Positions 34,398 through 43,817 of a stretch of DNA of 64,000 nt are shown in pieces; positions within the stretch are counted from its first letter, which is position 1; the number at the start of each line of letters is the position of its first letter. The notes beneath the pieces were generated by a model. It worked only from the letters and a program-made list of their open reading frames with translations, made no database searches and was not told the DNA's origin. The stretch spans positions 930,001 through 994,000 of the forward strand of contig NZ_FOMK01000003.1 of the NCBI RefSeq assembly GCF_900112615.1, in the 5' to 3' direction. Origin of the DNA: Chitinophaga sp. CF118. GTDB lineage: Bacteria > Bacteroidota > Bacteroidia > Chitinophagales > Chitinophagaceae. Made by a program: the position numbers and the translations under genes.

Positions 34398-35372
34398 ATG
34401 AGCTCCAGGAGAATTTTTATGCAACAGGCCGGCTTGATTGCCGCAGGATTAATGATTAATCCATCCGATATCTTTAGCAGAGGAAATGCGAATACCATTA
34501 ATAAGATTGGAATTCAATTATATACCCTGCGCGACCAGCTTACAAAAGATGTAAAAGGTACTATAGAACAGGTGGCTAAGACAGGATATGCGCATGTGGA
34601 AACCTATTATGGTTACAAAGGCCCTAATCAGGAAGACCAATTCTGGGGACTGGATCCTAAAGGTCTGAAAGCATTGCTGAAAGCAAATAACCTGGTTTCT
34701 CACAGTGGACATTACCAGTTGAATGACTTCTTAACCCCTGGTAACGGTAAGGATGAAGCACTAAAAGAACAGCTTGCTATTGCGGCGGAACTGGGGCAGG
34801 AATATCTGATAGTGCCTGTGCCACCGTATGCTTTATGGGATAAACTGACCGCCGACGATTTTAAATTCATAGCAGCGCAGTTAAATAAGGCAGGTGAACT
34901 GGCTAAAAAATCCGGTTTAAAAATAGGATACCACAATCACTATTGGGAGTTTAAACAGCAGCCGGATGTAAAAATGAGTGGATATGAAATCATGTTGAAA
35001 GAAACAGAAGCATCACTGGTAAGTTTTGAACTGGATCTTTTCTGGGCCATAAAAGCAGGTAGCGATCCTGTTACTTTATTTAAGAAATATCCAGGACGCT
35101 TTCCTATGTGGCATGTAAAGGATATAGATAAATCTGCTACAGATAAAATCACAGGAGGAGAGGCTGATCATAAACCATCTATGGAAATTCTCCCAACAGT
35201 GAAGTTTTCTGAAGTGGGAACAGGTGCGGTAGATTTCAAAAAGATCTTTGCAAATGCGAGTACCGCAGGTTTGAAATATGCTTTTGTAGAACAGGACAAA
35301 ATCACAATTGATCCTTTTGTAAGCATTAAGAAGAGTTACGATTATGTGAAGAATAATTTACTGAAGAAATAA
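34398..35372 (+). CDS. Sugar phosphate isomerase/epimerase family TIM-barrel protein
   Basis: The 324 residues start MSSRRIFMQQAGLIAAGLMI, a twin-arginine (Tat)-like signal, followed by an AP endonuclease 2/xylose isomerase-like barrel. IGIQLYTLRDQL, KIGYHNHYWEF, SFELDLFW, GRFPMWHVKDID and VEQD are family positions that include metal ligands. Exported members are frequent in Bacteroidota sugar loci, where some act in oxidative sugar modification with FAD or NAD oxidoreductases. It converges on the polysaccharide utilisation genes and shares a terminator with the FAD oxidoreductase gene. Substrate unknown. Confidence 0.88.
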   Translation: MSSRRIFMQQAGLIAAGLMINPSDIFSRGNANTINKIGIQLYTLRDQLTKDVKGTIEQVAKTGYAHVETYYGYKGPNQEDQFWGLDPKGLKALLKANNLVSHSGHYQLNDFLTPGNGKDEALKEQLAIAAELGQEYLIVPVPPYALWDKLTADDFKFIAAQLNKAGELAKKSGLKIGYHNHYWEFKQQPDVKMSGYEIMLKETEASLVSFELDLFWAIKAGSDPVTLFKKYPGRFPMWHVKDIDKSATDKITGGEADHKPSMEILPTVKFSEVGTGAVDFKKIFANASTAGLKYAFVEQDKITIDPFVSIKKSYDYVKNNLLKK

Positions 35373-35382
35373 TTAGTCCATT

Positions 35383-35425
35383 TTAATGAGGCCGGCTAAA
35401 AAGTCTTTTTGGCCGGCCTCATTAA
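35383..35425. terminator. Bidirectional terminator between convergent sugar genes
   Basis: A 14-bp perfect outer stem (TTAATGAGGCCGGC / GCCGGCCTCATTAA) with inner AAAAAG/CTTTTT pairing lies between the isomerase-like and FAD oxidoreductase genes. Confidence 0.88.
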
Positions 35426-35451
35426 ATTAATAGAAGGGGCTGTAATTAAAA

Positions 35452-37083
35452 TTAATTACCCGCTTCCAATCTTTGCTTATCTTTTAATAACTGTGCTTTC
35501 AGTTTTTCATAATCAACATCCTGCACCGCTTTCTTCCCGTCAATTGCTAATACCGCAGCTGTAGCCGCACTCTGGCCAAGAATCATAAAAACAGGTTCCA
35601 TTCGGATAGACCCAAAGGCAATATGGGAACTTGATACGCATACCGGTACCAGTAAATTCTGACATTCTTCTTTTTTAGGTATAATAGCGCCATAAGAGAT
35701 GCGATAAGGTTGTTTGATATCTACTCCTATATCACCTTCATTTTGTACAAACCCATCTTCTTTTACATAACGTTGCGCATTATGAGCATCGAGGGTATAA
35801 GATCCCATACCTACAGACTGACTCACCTCATTTTTCCCCATCACGTCATTCTCTGTCATTACATGAACGCCTGTCATACGGCGGGCTTCCCGGATATATA
35901 ACTGGTGGGGCCAGTTACCATTATCTTTAAACTCATCCCTGGGCAATCCCCATTTCTGCATAGCAGTATGTACTTCAACAGGTACACGGGTATCGTTAGC
36001 CAGAAAATACATAAGTCCTTTCTGATAAAGTGCATGTTCACTAATGATCTCCTTTCTTCTTTTGTAAGAAGCATCAGGGTAATCATAATTCATTCCTATA
36101 TTATCCGTACTGAAAGGACCGTGATTGTTTACATCTGTTTTATGATTGGGGATAGGATCAAATTTATTGAACGTTTCACGCCAGCCCCCTGTGGTAAACA
36201 CTCTTACCAGTAACTCATATTGCGTGGAATCATAACCGGCAGGGCGGGGAAAAGGGATCCTGTTATCCGGATTATCTGAGAGGCACATACGGAAACAGTA
36301 TGCCTGGATCTTATTATCACCATCTCCTTTTTTGCCGGGAGGCTGATCAGAAACACGGGGTAATAATCCGCTGGAAGCATCGCCCGGAATTTTATACGGA
36401 CTAATGTTCGTTTTAAAATGATGACCATGATGTAATACACCTACCTGTATACCATTCCATTGTTCATTGTATACACTATTGGCTTCCCTGCCTACATGAT
36501 AGCTTACACCTGCAGCAGCCATGAGATCTCCCTCGTAGGTAGCATCGATGAACATTTTACCAGAGAAAGTTTTATGGCTTAGTGTTGTGATAGATACAAT
36601 CTTTCCTGCCTTCTTCAATACACCGGAGGTTCTGTTCAGCCATTCATTCCGGTATACTTTAATGTGATTTTCTTTAATGAAATCTTCAAAGATCTGTTCC
36701 GCTACATGCGGTTCAAAGATCCACATAGTACGCTCAGTACCATCCATGGCAGGAGTACCTTGTCCTTTGTTGCCATATTCAGATTGTTTTTGCCATTGCC
36801 ATGCATCAGGTTGCTGGTAGTGAAGGTATACCCTGTGATAAAATTCGCGAGCCTGTCCGCCTATCACGGATTTATTCCCGGTATCAGTAAAGCCTAATCC
36901 ACCGGATGATAACCCTCCCAGGTGAGTGTCTGGCGAAACAATGATTACTGATTTACCCATTTTGCTTACCTGTACGGCTGCTGTAACCGCAGCTGCTGTG
37001 CCTCCGTAGATAATTACATCTGCTTGTTGGGCATAAGCGTGAGCAGAAAATAATGTTGTAATAAGAACGATCAGTTTTTTCAT
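35452..37083 (-). CDS. Secreted FAD-dependent oxidoreductase
   Basis: The 543 residues begin with a Sec signal (KKLIVLITTLFSAHAYAQ). The dinucleotide-binding motif YGGTAAAVTAAVQ follows directly, then GGLSSGGLGFTD and FIDATYEGDLMAAAG, all typical of the FAD_oxidored family found in Bacteroidota polysaccharide loci. The C-terminal segment SSHIAFGSIRMEPVFMILGQSAATAA is also family typical. The reaction is unknown, probably oxidation of a sugar or related alcohol in the periplasm. It overlaps the SGNH hydrolase gene by four bases (ATGA), so the two are translationally coupled and are the last genes of the locus. Confidence 0.88.
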   Translation of the reverse strand: MKKLIVLITTLFSAHAYAQQADVIIYGGTAAAVTAAVQVSKMGKSVIIVSPDTHLGGLSSGGLGFTDTGNKSVIGGQAREFYHRVYLHYQQPDAWQWQKQSEYGNKGQGTPAMDGTERTMWIFEPHVAEQIFEDFIKENHIKVYRNEWLNRTSGVLKKAGKIVSITTLSHKTFSGKMFIDATYEGDLMAAAGVSYHVGREANSVYNEQWNGIQVGVLHHGHHFKTNISPYKIPGDASSGLLPRVSDQPPGKKGDGDNKIQAYCFRMCLSDNPDNRIPFPRPAGYDSTQYELLVRVFTTGGWRETFNKFDPIPNHKTDVNNHGPFSTDNIGMNYDYPDASYKRRKEIISEHALYQKGLMYFLANDTRVPVEVHTAMQKWGLPRDEFKDNGNWPHQLYIREARRMTGVHVMTENDVMGKNEVSQSVGMGSYTLDAHNAQRYVKEDGFVQNEGDIGVDIKQPYRISYGAIIPKKEECQNLLVPVCVSSSHIAFGSIRMEPVFMILGQSAATAAVLAIDGKKAVQDVDYEKLKAQLLKDKQRLEAGN

Positions 37084-37799
37084 AATAATCTTTTTAAATA
37101 AGCAGGATAACTTTTCCCTTCAGTACCTCCATCACCCAATGTGATGCTATCTCCAAAACAAACAATACGGTTTAGCGGAAGTTGCCGCTCTGTAAGATAC
37201 TCAAAGATAGCCACAGCCATTGTACGGTAACCTTCCGGAGTAGGATGAATACCATCCGTTTTTTTACTATTAGCCTCATTCTGTATGAGGCTATCCGGAC
37301 CGGTGCCCACATTGCCTATCCGTTGGAAAATATGGTCCATGTCCAGGAAGGATTGACGATAATCCTCTGCCACCTTCTTAATCACTTCGTTCACTTTCTG
37401 CTTCCTGCCGCTATGGCCTTCAGGTGCGTAAAACGATTGCGGATGACGGGTATACAAATAAGGCTCATAGGCAGGCAGGATACTCATGAGTAATACCTGA
37501 CTGTTAATCCCCCTGATTTTTGAAACGATTTCCCGCAGGTTCTTTTCATAAGCAGTTAACGGAATATACTTCCTACTGTTCATGTCGTTTGTTCCTATCA
37601 TAAGGATAGTGAGATCCGGATGAAGTGCCAGGCAATCGGTATCTATCCGTTTCAGGAGATCGGCTGTATTGTTTCCACCTATGCCGGCATTCACAATTTC
37701 TGAAGAACCTGAGAAACCTTTTTTTGCAGGAAAGTATTTCTCCTGGAAAGCCAGGGAAGTAGTGAGTAGTCCTGTTTGTAAAAAACTACGGCGATGCAT
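37080..37799 (-). CDS. SGNH/GDSL hydrolase with circularly permuted catalytic blocks
   Basis: The 239 residues start MHRRSFLQTGLL (Tat-like). Block II (VNAGIGGNNTADLL, residues 36-49) comes first, then block III (IGTNDM, Asn71) and block V (DGIHPTPEGYR, Asp182 and His185). Block I, which carries the nucleophile Ser218 in RIVCFGDSITLGDG, comes last, right before the stop codon. Normal SGNH enzymes begin with block I. All blocks are intact and the total length fits one domain, so the gene appears to be a true circular permutant. It would deacylate carbohydrate esters in the periplasm (inference from family and locus). It lies 1 bp after susD and overlaps the FAD oxidoreductase gene. Confidence 0.88.
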   Translation of the reverse strand: MHRRSFLQTGLLTTSLAFQEKYFPAKKGFSGSSEIVNAGIGGNNTADLLKRIDTDCLALHPDLTILMIGTNDMNSRKYIPLTAYEKNLREIVSKIRGINSQVLLMSILPAYEPYLYTRHPQSFYAPEGHSGRKQKVNEVIKKVAEDYRQSFLDMDHIFQRIGNVGTGPDSLIQNEANSKKTDGIHPTPEGYRTMAVAIFEYLTERQLPLNRIVCFGDSITLGDGGTEGKSYPAYLKRLL

Positions 37800-37800
37800 A

Positions 37801-39225
37801 TCAGTAAAGCGGATTTTGTGATAAGTTAGGATTTACATCTCTCTCTGTTTGTGGAATAGGATATAAATAGTTATTTCCTTTAACGCTGATGCCTGGATTC
37901 TGAGCCTTCATGGCACTGATCAGTCTTTTGGTTCTTACAAGATCGTACCAGCGGTGTCCTTCAAATGCCAGTTCCAGTCTTCTTTCCAGAAGTACGCTAT
38001 CGCGGAACTGATCCTGGGTAAGTGTAGCCGGAAGATCTTCCAGTCCTGCTCTTTTACGGATGCGGTTAATAGCATCGTAAGCAGCTGTGTTACCGGCAGC
38101 CTGTTCATTCAACGCTTCTGCATACATCAGCAATACATCAGCAAAACGGAGAATGGGAAAGTTATTACTGCCTTCTCCATTGGCTGTAGCCGAAGGGTCC
38201 AGGTATTTGTAAACATATGCCGGAAAGGTGATGCTGGCAGGTGCTGCCGGTGTACTGGTGGCAGTATATAGTTTTATGGTAACATCTCTGCGTTTATCTT
38301 CCGGGCGATAAGTATTATAGAGGTTGGCAGTAACAGGATCATCTCCAAAGCCGGAAATACCATTTACGCGGTCAAAATTAGGCCGCATATAACCCTGCAT
38401 ATAACTTCCTTCTCCTAATCCACCGCCTACGGCCTGCACTTCAAAAATGGCTTCTTTGCCATTCTTATTAGGTAGTGCAAAGACATCTGCAAAGTTATCC
38501 CACAGGTTGTAAATACCAAGATCGATTACCTCCTTTGATTTAGCTGCAGCATCCGGCCAGTTCTTCCTGGTTAAATATACTTTGGCGAGAAATGCTTTTG
38601 CTGCACCCTTTGTAGCCCTGCCGGCATCTGCACCTGTATAAGTGAGTGGCAGTGCACTTTCAGCAGCTGTAAAGTCTGCAATAATCTGTGTATATACTTC
38701 GTCTTCCGTAGATCTTGAAACAGCCAGGTTATTGAGTGATGTTGTTTCCTGCAAGATTAGCGGTACACCACCAAACAGTCTTACCAGTGTAAAGTAGTAA
38801 AAGCCTCTCAGGAACCGGGCCTCTGCCAGTAAACGGCTTTTTACGGCGGAGTCCATAGCGATGGCGGGTATACGGTCCTGTACGGTATTAGCGCGATTGA
38901 TACCCTGATAGGCGGTTGTCCATATAGATTGGAATGTGCTGGTAGCAGCAGTAAAGGTGTATTTGTCCAGATCATTCTTTGCCTGGTTGGCCGTAGAACG
39001 TCCACCTCCCCATTCAGCGTCGTCTGTTGCCTGATCCTGCAATACCCACATTACCTGGTTGTACATGTTCTGGGTGTTTAATGGATCATATGCCGCATTC
39101 ACTGAGGCTTTCGCATCATCTGCATTTTTATAGAAGTTGTCCGGTGTAAAACTTGATTCGGATGTTTGATCGAGCAGATTGCAGGAACAAAGGAATATTA
39201 ATATAAGAGGAAGGTAGTTTTTCAT
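37801..39225 (-). CDS. SusD/RagB family outer-membrane glycan-binding lipoprotein
   Basis: The 474-residue lipoprotein (signal ending LIFLCSC) begins NLLDQTSESSFTPDNFYKNADDAKASVNAAYDPL, the usual SusD N-terminus, with helical TPR-like repeats and the C-terminal ERRLELAFEGHRWYDLVRTKRL hallmark. It sits on the cell surface as the lid of the SusC barrel and captures oligosaccharides. It is 12 bp downstream of susC. Substrate specificity cannot be read from sequence. Confidence 0.95.
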   Translation of the reverse strand: MKNYLPLILIFLCSCNLLDQTSESSFTPDNFYKNADDAKASVNAAYDPLNTQNMYNQVMWVLQDQATDDAEWGGGRSTANQAKNDLDKYTFTAATSTFQSIWTTAYQGINRANTVQDRIPAIAMDSAVKSRLLAEARFLRGFYYFTLVRLFGGVPLILQETTSLNNLAVSRSTEDEVYTQIIADFTAAESALPLTYTGADAGRATKGAAKAFLAKVYLTRKNWPDAAAKSKEVIDLGIYNLWDNFADVFALPNKNGKEAIFEVQAVGGGLGEGSYMQGYMRPNFDRVNGISGFGDDPVTANLYNTYRPEDKRRDVTIKLYTATSTPAAPASITFPAYVYKYLDPSATANGEGSNNFPILRFADVLLMYAEALNEQAAGNTAAYDAINRIRKRAGLEDLPATLTQDQFRDSVLLERRLELAFEGHRWYDLVRTKRLISAMKAQNPGISVKGNNYLYPIPQTERDVNPNLSQNPLY

Positions 39226-39237
39226 ACGTAGTGTTGT

Positions 39238-42200
39238 TTAGAAGTTGACGTTTAGTCCGAAAAGCAAAGTCCTGGCAGCAGGATAGCTGGCGTAGTCAAA
39301 GCCTTGACTACGGCTGTCTTGCCCAAAGCGGTTTACCTCCGGATCATAGCCGCTGTATTTTGTCCATGTGGCAAAGTTCTGAGCGGTAACGTATACACGA
39401 ACAGATTGCACATGCAAACTTTTCAGTGCAGCAGCTGGTAAGTTGTAGGCCAGTTGCACATTCTTTAGCCGGAGGTAAGAACCATCCTCAATTTGCCTGG
39501 TGGAAATACGATTCGCCGGGCGGGTAGTGGCTGCACGTGGAATATCGGTATTAGTGTGTGTTGGTGTCCAGCGGTCAAGCATATCGCGATCCTGATTGGT
39601 TGTGCCGTTCAGGTATTCCAGTTCAAAACGGTTTGCATTTAATATTTTATTGCCGGATACTCCCTGGAAAAAGATGGTGAGATCAATTCCTTTATAGGAG
39701 AAGGTATTACTGATGCCACCAAGAAATGACGGCTGTGCTCTTCCTATAATAGTACGGTCATTATCATCAATCTTTTTATCGTTGTTAAGGTCGCGGTATT
39801 TGCGGTCGCCTACTTTTTTAGCACTGGCATCTGTAAGCGCTGTGAGCTCTGCCGCCGTTTGATAAATGCCATCGGTAACATATCCGTAAAAAGATCCCAG
39901 AGGTTCACCCACACGGATGATACCGGAATTAACGTTTTGTGCTATGTTGGCTACTTCTCCTGCAAAGATCTGCGGGGATCCGCCTATATTCAGCACTTTA
40001 TTTTTGTTGGATACAATATTGAAATCAGTAGTCCATTGAAAAACACCATCCAGGTTTTTAGTGGAGATACTAAGTTCTATTCCTTTGTTTTCTACCTCTC
40101 CAAGATTTTTAATAGCACTGGAATAACCGGATGTTCCGGGGATGGTTACATTCAGCAACAGGTCTTTTGTCCGCTTTAAATAAACGTCAGTAGTGATATT
40201 GATCCTGCTGTTGAAAAGTGCCAGATCCAGACCAATATCTGACTGTGTAGTTGTTTCCCAGGAGAGATCAGGATTAGCTATCTGAGAGGGCCCTATACCC
40301 GTGGTTACGTTATTCCCCAGCACATAGTTTTGTGTACTTAAAAGAGAATAAGCAGGGTAATTACCAATACCATCCTGGTTGCCTGTTGATCCATAAGTCA
40401 CTCTCAGTTTCAGATCATTAATTGCCTTGAGAGATTTCAAAAAAGGTTCTTCGGATACACGCCAGGCTATAGCAGCTGAAGGGAAGTACCCGAACCGTTT
40501 ATTCGCACCGAAACGGGAAGATCCATCTGCACGGAAAGATGTAGTGAGCAGGTATTTATCCCTGTAACTGTAATTAATTCTTCCAAGGTATGATACCAGC
40601 CCCCAGGTACCGATGCCTGAAGAAGGTGTTACTGCTACAGCACCTGCGCCTAAATTACCTGTGCCAAGGTTATCATTTACAAAACTTCTGGCCGAAGCTG
40701 TACTGTTCTCTGTACGGTTCGCCTGTTGAGTATAACCTGCAAGGAATGAAAAGCTATGGATTTTATTGATTGTTTTGGTGTAGGTTAGCAGGTTTTCGTT
40801 GAGCCATGTAAGAGATTGTGCATTGTAAACAGATCCTGCTCCGCCCTGTGCCAGTCCGCTCGATACACTCCGTGGCAGGTAGCTGTCCTGTTTTTGCATA
40901 ATACCGTCTATACCGAGCAATACTTTCAGGCTAAGCCCTTCTATTACCTGGTATTCAGCAAATACGTTTCCGAAAATACGGTAAGCGGTGTTCTTGTTCT
41001 TACTTTCTTTTGCAAGTGCCGCGGGATTATCTGCTGTGAAATTCAGCGCCGGATCTGTAATGAGGTAACTGCCATTTTTATATACCGGCAGTAATGGCGG
41101 AAATTGTAAAGCCGCCATAGTTACCAGCCCTGCGCTTCCAAGACTACCATCTGTACGTGATTGGTTATTGAGTGTACGGTTGACTGACAGGCTGTTACCG
41201 ATCTTTATTTTGTTGGTTAGTTTTCTGTCCAGGTTGATGCGGAATGAGTAGCGGTTAAAATCAGAATTGACTACAATTCCTTTTTGTGTAAAGTATCCGG
41301 CAGAGATGGCATATTGCGTTTTCTCATCACCACCACTGATTGATAACTGGTAGTTGGCAGTGGGGGCCTGTCTGAATATTTCATCCTGCCAGTCTGTCCC
41401 TTTACCCAAGGCGGAGACTTGGGCATCTGTATATACAGGAGCCAGCCCATCGTTGGTATTTGCCTCATTAACAAATCTGGCATATTCCTGTGCATTTAAT
41501 ACCGGGTATTTTCTGCGTACATTTTGTATGCCATAATAAGTATCAAAGTTGATAACTGATTTGCCAGCCTTGCCACGTTTGGTTGTAATGATCACTACAC
41601 CATTAGATCCTCTGGAACCGTAGATAGCGGTTGACGACGCATCTTTCAGAATGGTCATGGATTCAATATCTGAAGGATTGAGCGTACTCAGTACGTTGAA
41701 GCTGGAACCACTTGAAGCTCCGTCATTTTTAAAAGGGATTCCATCTATCACGTAGAGTGGTTCATTATCGCCCTGTATGGAGTTACCTCCTCTGATTCGG
41801 ATTGTGGTGGTACCACCTGGGGCACCGGAGTTTTGTGTTACCTGTACACCTGCAGCCCGGCCCTGTAATGCCTGGTCCAGTGAGGTGACGGCCACCTTCT
41901 TTATTTCATTGACGGATACTGTTGTTACAGAACCGGTAAGGTCTGTTTTCTTTACCTGTCCGTAACCTACAACAATCACTTCTCCGAGGGCTTCTGTACC
42001 ACTTTCCAGTGTGATGGTGATGGTAGACTGATTTTTTGTAAGCGTGATGGTTTGGGTTTTAAGTCCGAGTGCCGATACCACCAGCACGGCATCATCAGGC
42101 ACATCTGTGAGTGTAAAGATACCTGCCTCATTGGTAGCGGTACCACGATGTGTTCCCTTGATCTGAATGGTAGCACCAGGAATCGGTTCGTTTTTTTCGT

Positions 42201-42555
42201 TTACGACCTTTCCCTGGAGTTTGTCTACCTGAGCCTCAGGTGTTACCGGTGTTGCCATATTGGTTCTACGGCTAATTACAACAGTATTGCCCTGGATGGC
42301 AAATGCGAGTGGCTGGTCTTTCAGAATACTACGTAACGCAGTTTCCAAAGGAACTTTATTGAGGGATACAGATACGGGGCGGGCCGCTATCATATCCTCA
42401 TTACGGTGAAAAAATACATACCCGGTCTGTTGTTTAATAGCGGCAAAAACCTTTTCCAGGGGAACATTAGTACCTGAAAAAGTGACCGGTTGGGAATTAC
42501 AGTTGGCGCTTGCCTTCAGCAAGACAAATGTCAGTAGCAGAGCTGTCAGTTTCAT
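39238..42555 (-). CDS. SusC/RagA family TonB-dependent transporter with STN domain
   Basis: The 1105 residues contain, after the signal peptide, a secretin/TonB N-terminal (STN) domain (about 40-95, VFAAIKQQTGYVFFHRNED), a carboxypeptidase-like CNA-B domain (LQGKVVNEKNEPIPGATIQIKG), a plug with the SusC signature (GTEALGEVIVVGYG, VIDGIPF, ILKDASSTAIYGSRGSNGVVIITTK) and a 22-strand barrel. The STN domain signals to the FecR anti-sigma factor next to it. Together with SusD it imports oligosaccharides across the outer membrane using TonB energy. Confidence 0.96.
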   Translation of the reverse strand: MKLTALLLTFVLLKASANCNSQPVTFSGTNVPLEKVFAAIKQQTGYVFFHRNEDMIAARPVSVSLNKVPLETALRSILKDQPLAFAIQGNTVVISRRTNMATPVTPEAQVDKLQGKVVNEKNEPIPGATIQIKGTHRGTATNEAGIFTLTDVPDDAVLVVSALGLKTQTITLTKNQSTITITLESGTEALGEVIVVGYGQVKKTDLTGSVTTVSVNEIKKVAVTSLDQALQGRAAGVQVTQNSGAPGGTTTIRIRGGNSIQGDNEPLYVIDGIPFKNDGASSGSSFNVLSTLNPSDIESMTILKDASSTAIYGSRGSNGVVIITTKRGKAGKSVINFDTYYGIQNVRRKYPVLNAQEYARFVNEANTNDGLAPVYTDAQVSALGKGTDWQDEIFRQAPTANYQLSISGGDEKTQYAISAGYFTQKGIVVNSDFNRYSFRINLDRKLTNKIKIGNSLSVNRTLNNQSRTDGSLGSAGLVTMAALQFPPLLPVYKNGSYLITDPALNFTADNPAALAKESKNKNTAYRIFGNVFAEYQVIEGLSLKVLLGIDGIMQKQDSYLPRSVSSGLAQGGAGSVYNAQSLTWLNENLLTYTKTINKIHSFSFLAGYTQQANRTENSTASARSFVNDNLGTGNLGAGAVAVTPSSGIGTWGLVSYLGRINYSYRDKYLLTTSFRADGSSRFGANKRFGYFPSAAIAWRVSEEPFLKSLKAINDLKLRVTYGSTGNQDGIGNYPAYSLLSTQNYVLGNNVTTGIGPSQIANPDLSWETTTQSDIGLDLALFNSRINITTDVYLKRTKDLLLNVTIPGTSGYSSAIKNLGEVENKGIELSISTKNLDGVFQWTTDFNIVSNKNKVLNIGGSPQIFAGEVANIAQNVNSGIIRVGEPLGSFYGYVTDGIYQTAAELTALTDASAKKVGDRKYRDLNNDKKIDDNDRTIIGRAQPSFLGGISNTFSYKGIDLTIFFQGVSGNKILNANRFELEYLNGTTNQDRDMLDRWTPTHTNTDIPRAATTRPANRISTRQIEDGSYLRLKNVQLAYNLPAAALKSLHVQSVRVYVTAQNFATWTKYSGYDPEVNRFGQDSRSQGFDYASYPAARTLLFGLNVNF

Positions 42556-42605
42556 AACATGGAAAATTGTTCACCACCGGTTGACGGTAGTAGTTTATAT
42601 TTAAA

Positions 42606-43742
42606 TTACTGGGGCAGGATCTCGATTTTCCTGCCAGCTATTTTAAAGTGTACTCTTGTTTGTTCAAGTATTTGTAATGCCTGTTCAAGGGAAAGCGTTT
42701 TGCCTATTTCTCCTGAAAAGGTGCCTTGTGGGATGGCTCCCAGGTAACTGATCTCTACATCATACCATCTTGCGAGTTGGCGCATAACCATTGGCAGATC
42801 AGCATCCCGGAAAGAGAAGTACCCGTTTTTCCAGGCTATCACATCATCCGTATTCACTTTTTTAATTCCTATCGCAGCTGCGCCGATGGCGACCAATGCC
42901 TGCTCTCCGGGATGTAATAATTGGGTATTATTATTAGCCACCACTTTTACAGCACCTTGCAGCAGGGTGGTATTGATCGTTTTTTCATCAGAATAAGCCA
43001 TTACATCAAAGCTGGTACCTAATACAAGAATCTCTGTGTTGTTTACCCGGACCTTAAACGGCTGACTGCCACTTTTTGCTATTTCAAAGTATGCCTGGCC
43101 ATCCAGTTCCACCACCCGTTCCTTCCCATTGAACACAGTGGGGTATTTAAGCTTTGATGCGGCGTTTAACCAGGCTTTTGTACCATCTGGCAGCATTATC
43201 TGGTATTGTCCGCCACGGGGCGTAGAAAGCGTATTAAAACTCGCCGTTGCGGAATGTTCCTTTGTACTGGCATATTGAAGAAGCCCCGGCTGACGCCGGA
43301 TGGTAGTATTTCCCTGTTGCAGTAGTTTGCTGCCACTACTGTCGAGTGGAACCTCAGAGCCATCTGCAAGTGTTAGTATAGCCTTATTACTACCGGGTTG
43401 TATGTCGGTCTTAATATTGTGGGGAGTATTGTTTACGATACCGATAGTTTTGGTTTCAGTAGATTGGGTATATAGGTATATGCCAGCAATGATACCTATT
43501 ATTAATGCAGCTGCGACATAGGGACGCCAGTTAACTTTATAGGGCTTCGGTGTATTGGCCAGTATGGCTTCCAGTTTGGCTGTTGCATCAGGAATGCCTT
43601 CCTGTTCACTGCTATTATGCCAGTGCAGTTCCATGACTTTACGTAGCTCATCATTGTCTGTAGCTGCCAGCAGTTCTTCCAGTTCTTCACGGGTACAGGT
43701 ATTATCCAGGTATCGTTGCCATAAAAGATTAATCCTATTCAT
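42606..43742 (-). CDS. FecR family anti-sigma factor
   Basis: The 378 residues comprise an N-terminal cytoplasmic part that binds the sigma factor (NLLWQRYLDNTCTREELEELL), one membrane helix (about 77-96, AAALIIGIIAGIYLYT), a FecR domain (LSTPRGGQYQIMLPDGTKAWLNAASKLKYP, then RVVELDGQAYFEI) and the C-terminal DUF4974 domain that contacts the STN domain of the transporter. It transmits the transporter signal to the sigma factor. It is 50 bp upstream of susC. Confidence 0.95.
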   Translation of the reverse strand: MNRINLLWQRYLDNTCTREELEELLAATDNDELRKVMELHWHNSSEQEGIPDATAKLEAILANTPKPYKVNWRPYVAAALIIGIIAGIYLYTQSTETKTIGIVNNTPHNIKTDIQPGSNKAILTLADGSEVPLDSSGSKLLQQGNTTIRRQPGLLQYASTKEHSATASFNTLSTPRGGQYQIMLPDGTKAWLNAASKLKYPTVFNGKERVVELDGQAYFEIAKSGSQPFKVRVNNTEILVLGTSFDVMAYSDEKTINTTLLQGAVKVVANNNTQLLHPGEQALVAIGAAAIGIKKVNTDDVIAWKNGYFSFRDADLPMVMRQLARWYDVEISYLGAIPQGTFSGEIGKTLSLEQALQILEQTRVHFKIAGRKIEILPQ

Positions 43743-43817
43743 ATGTACAGGCAGAAATTGACCGCCTTCTATAGCAAGACGCCGGAAAAAGAGGGTACAA
43801 CTAATGCAATTGAAAAA

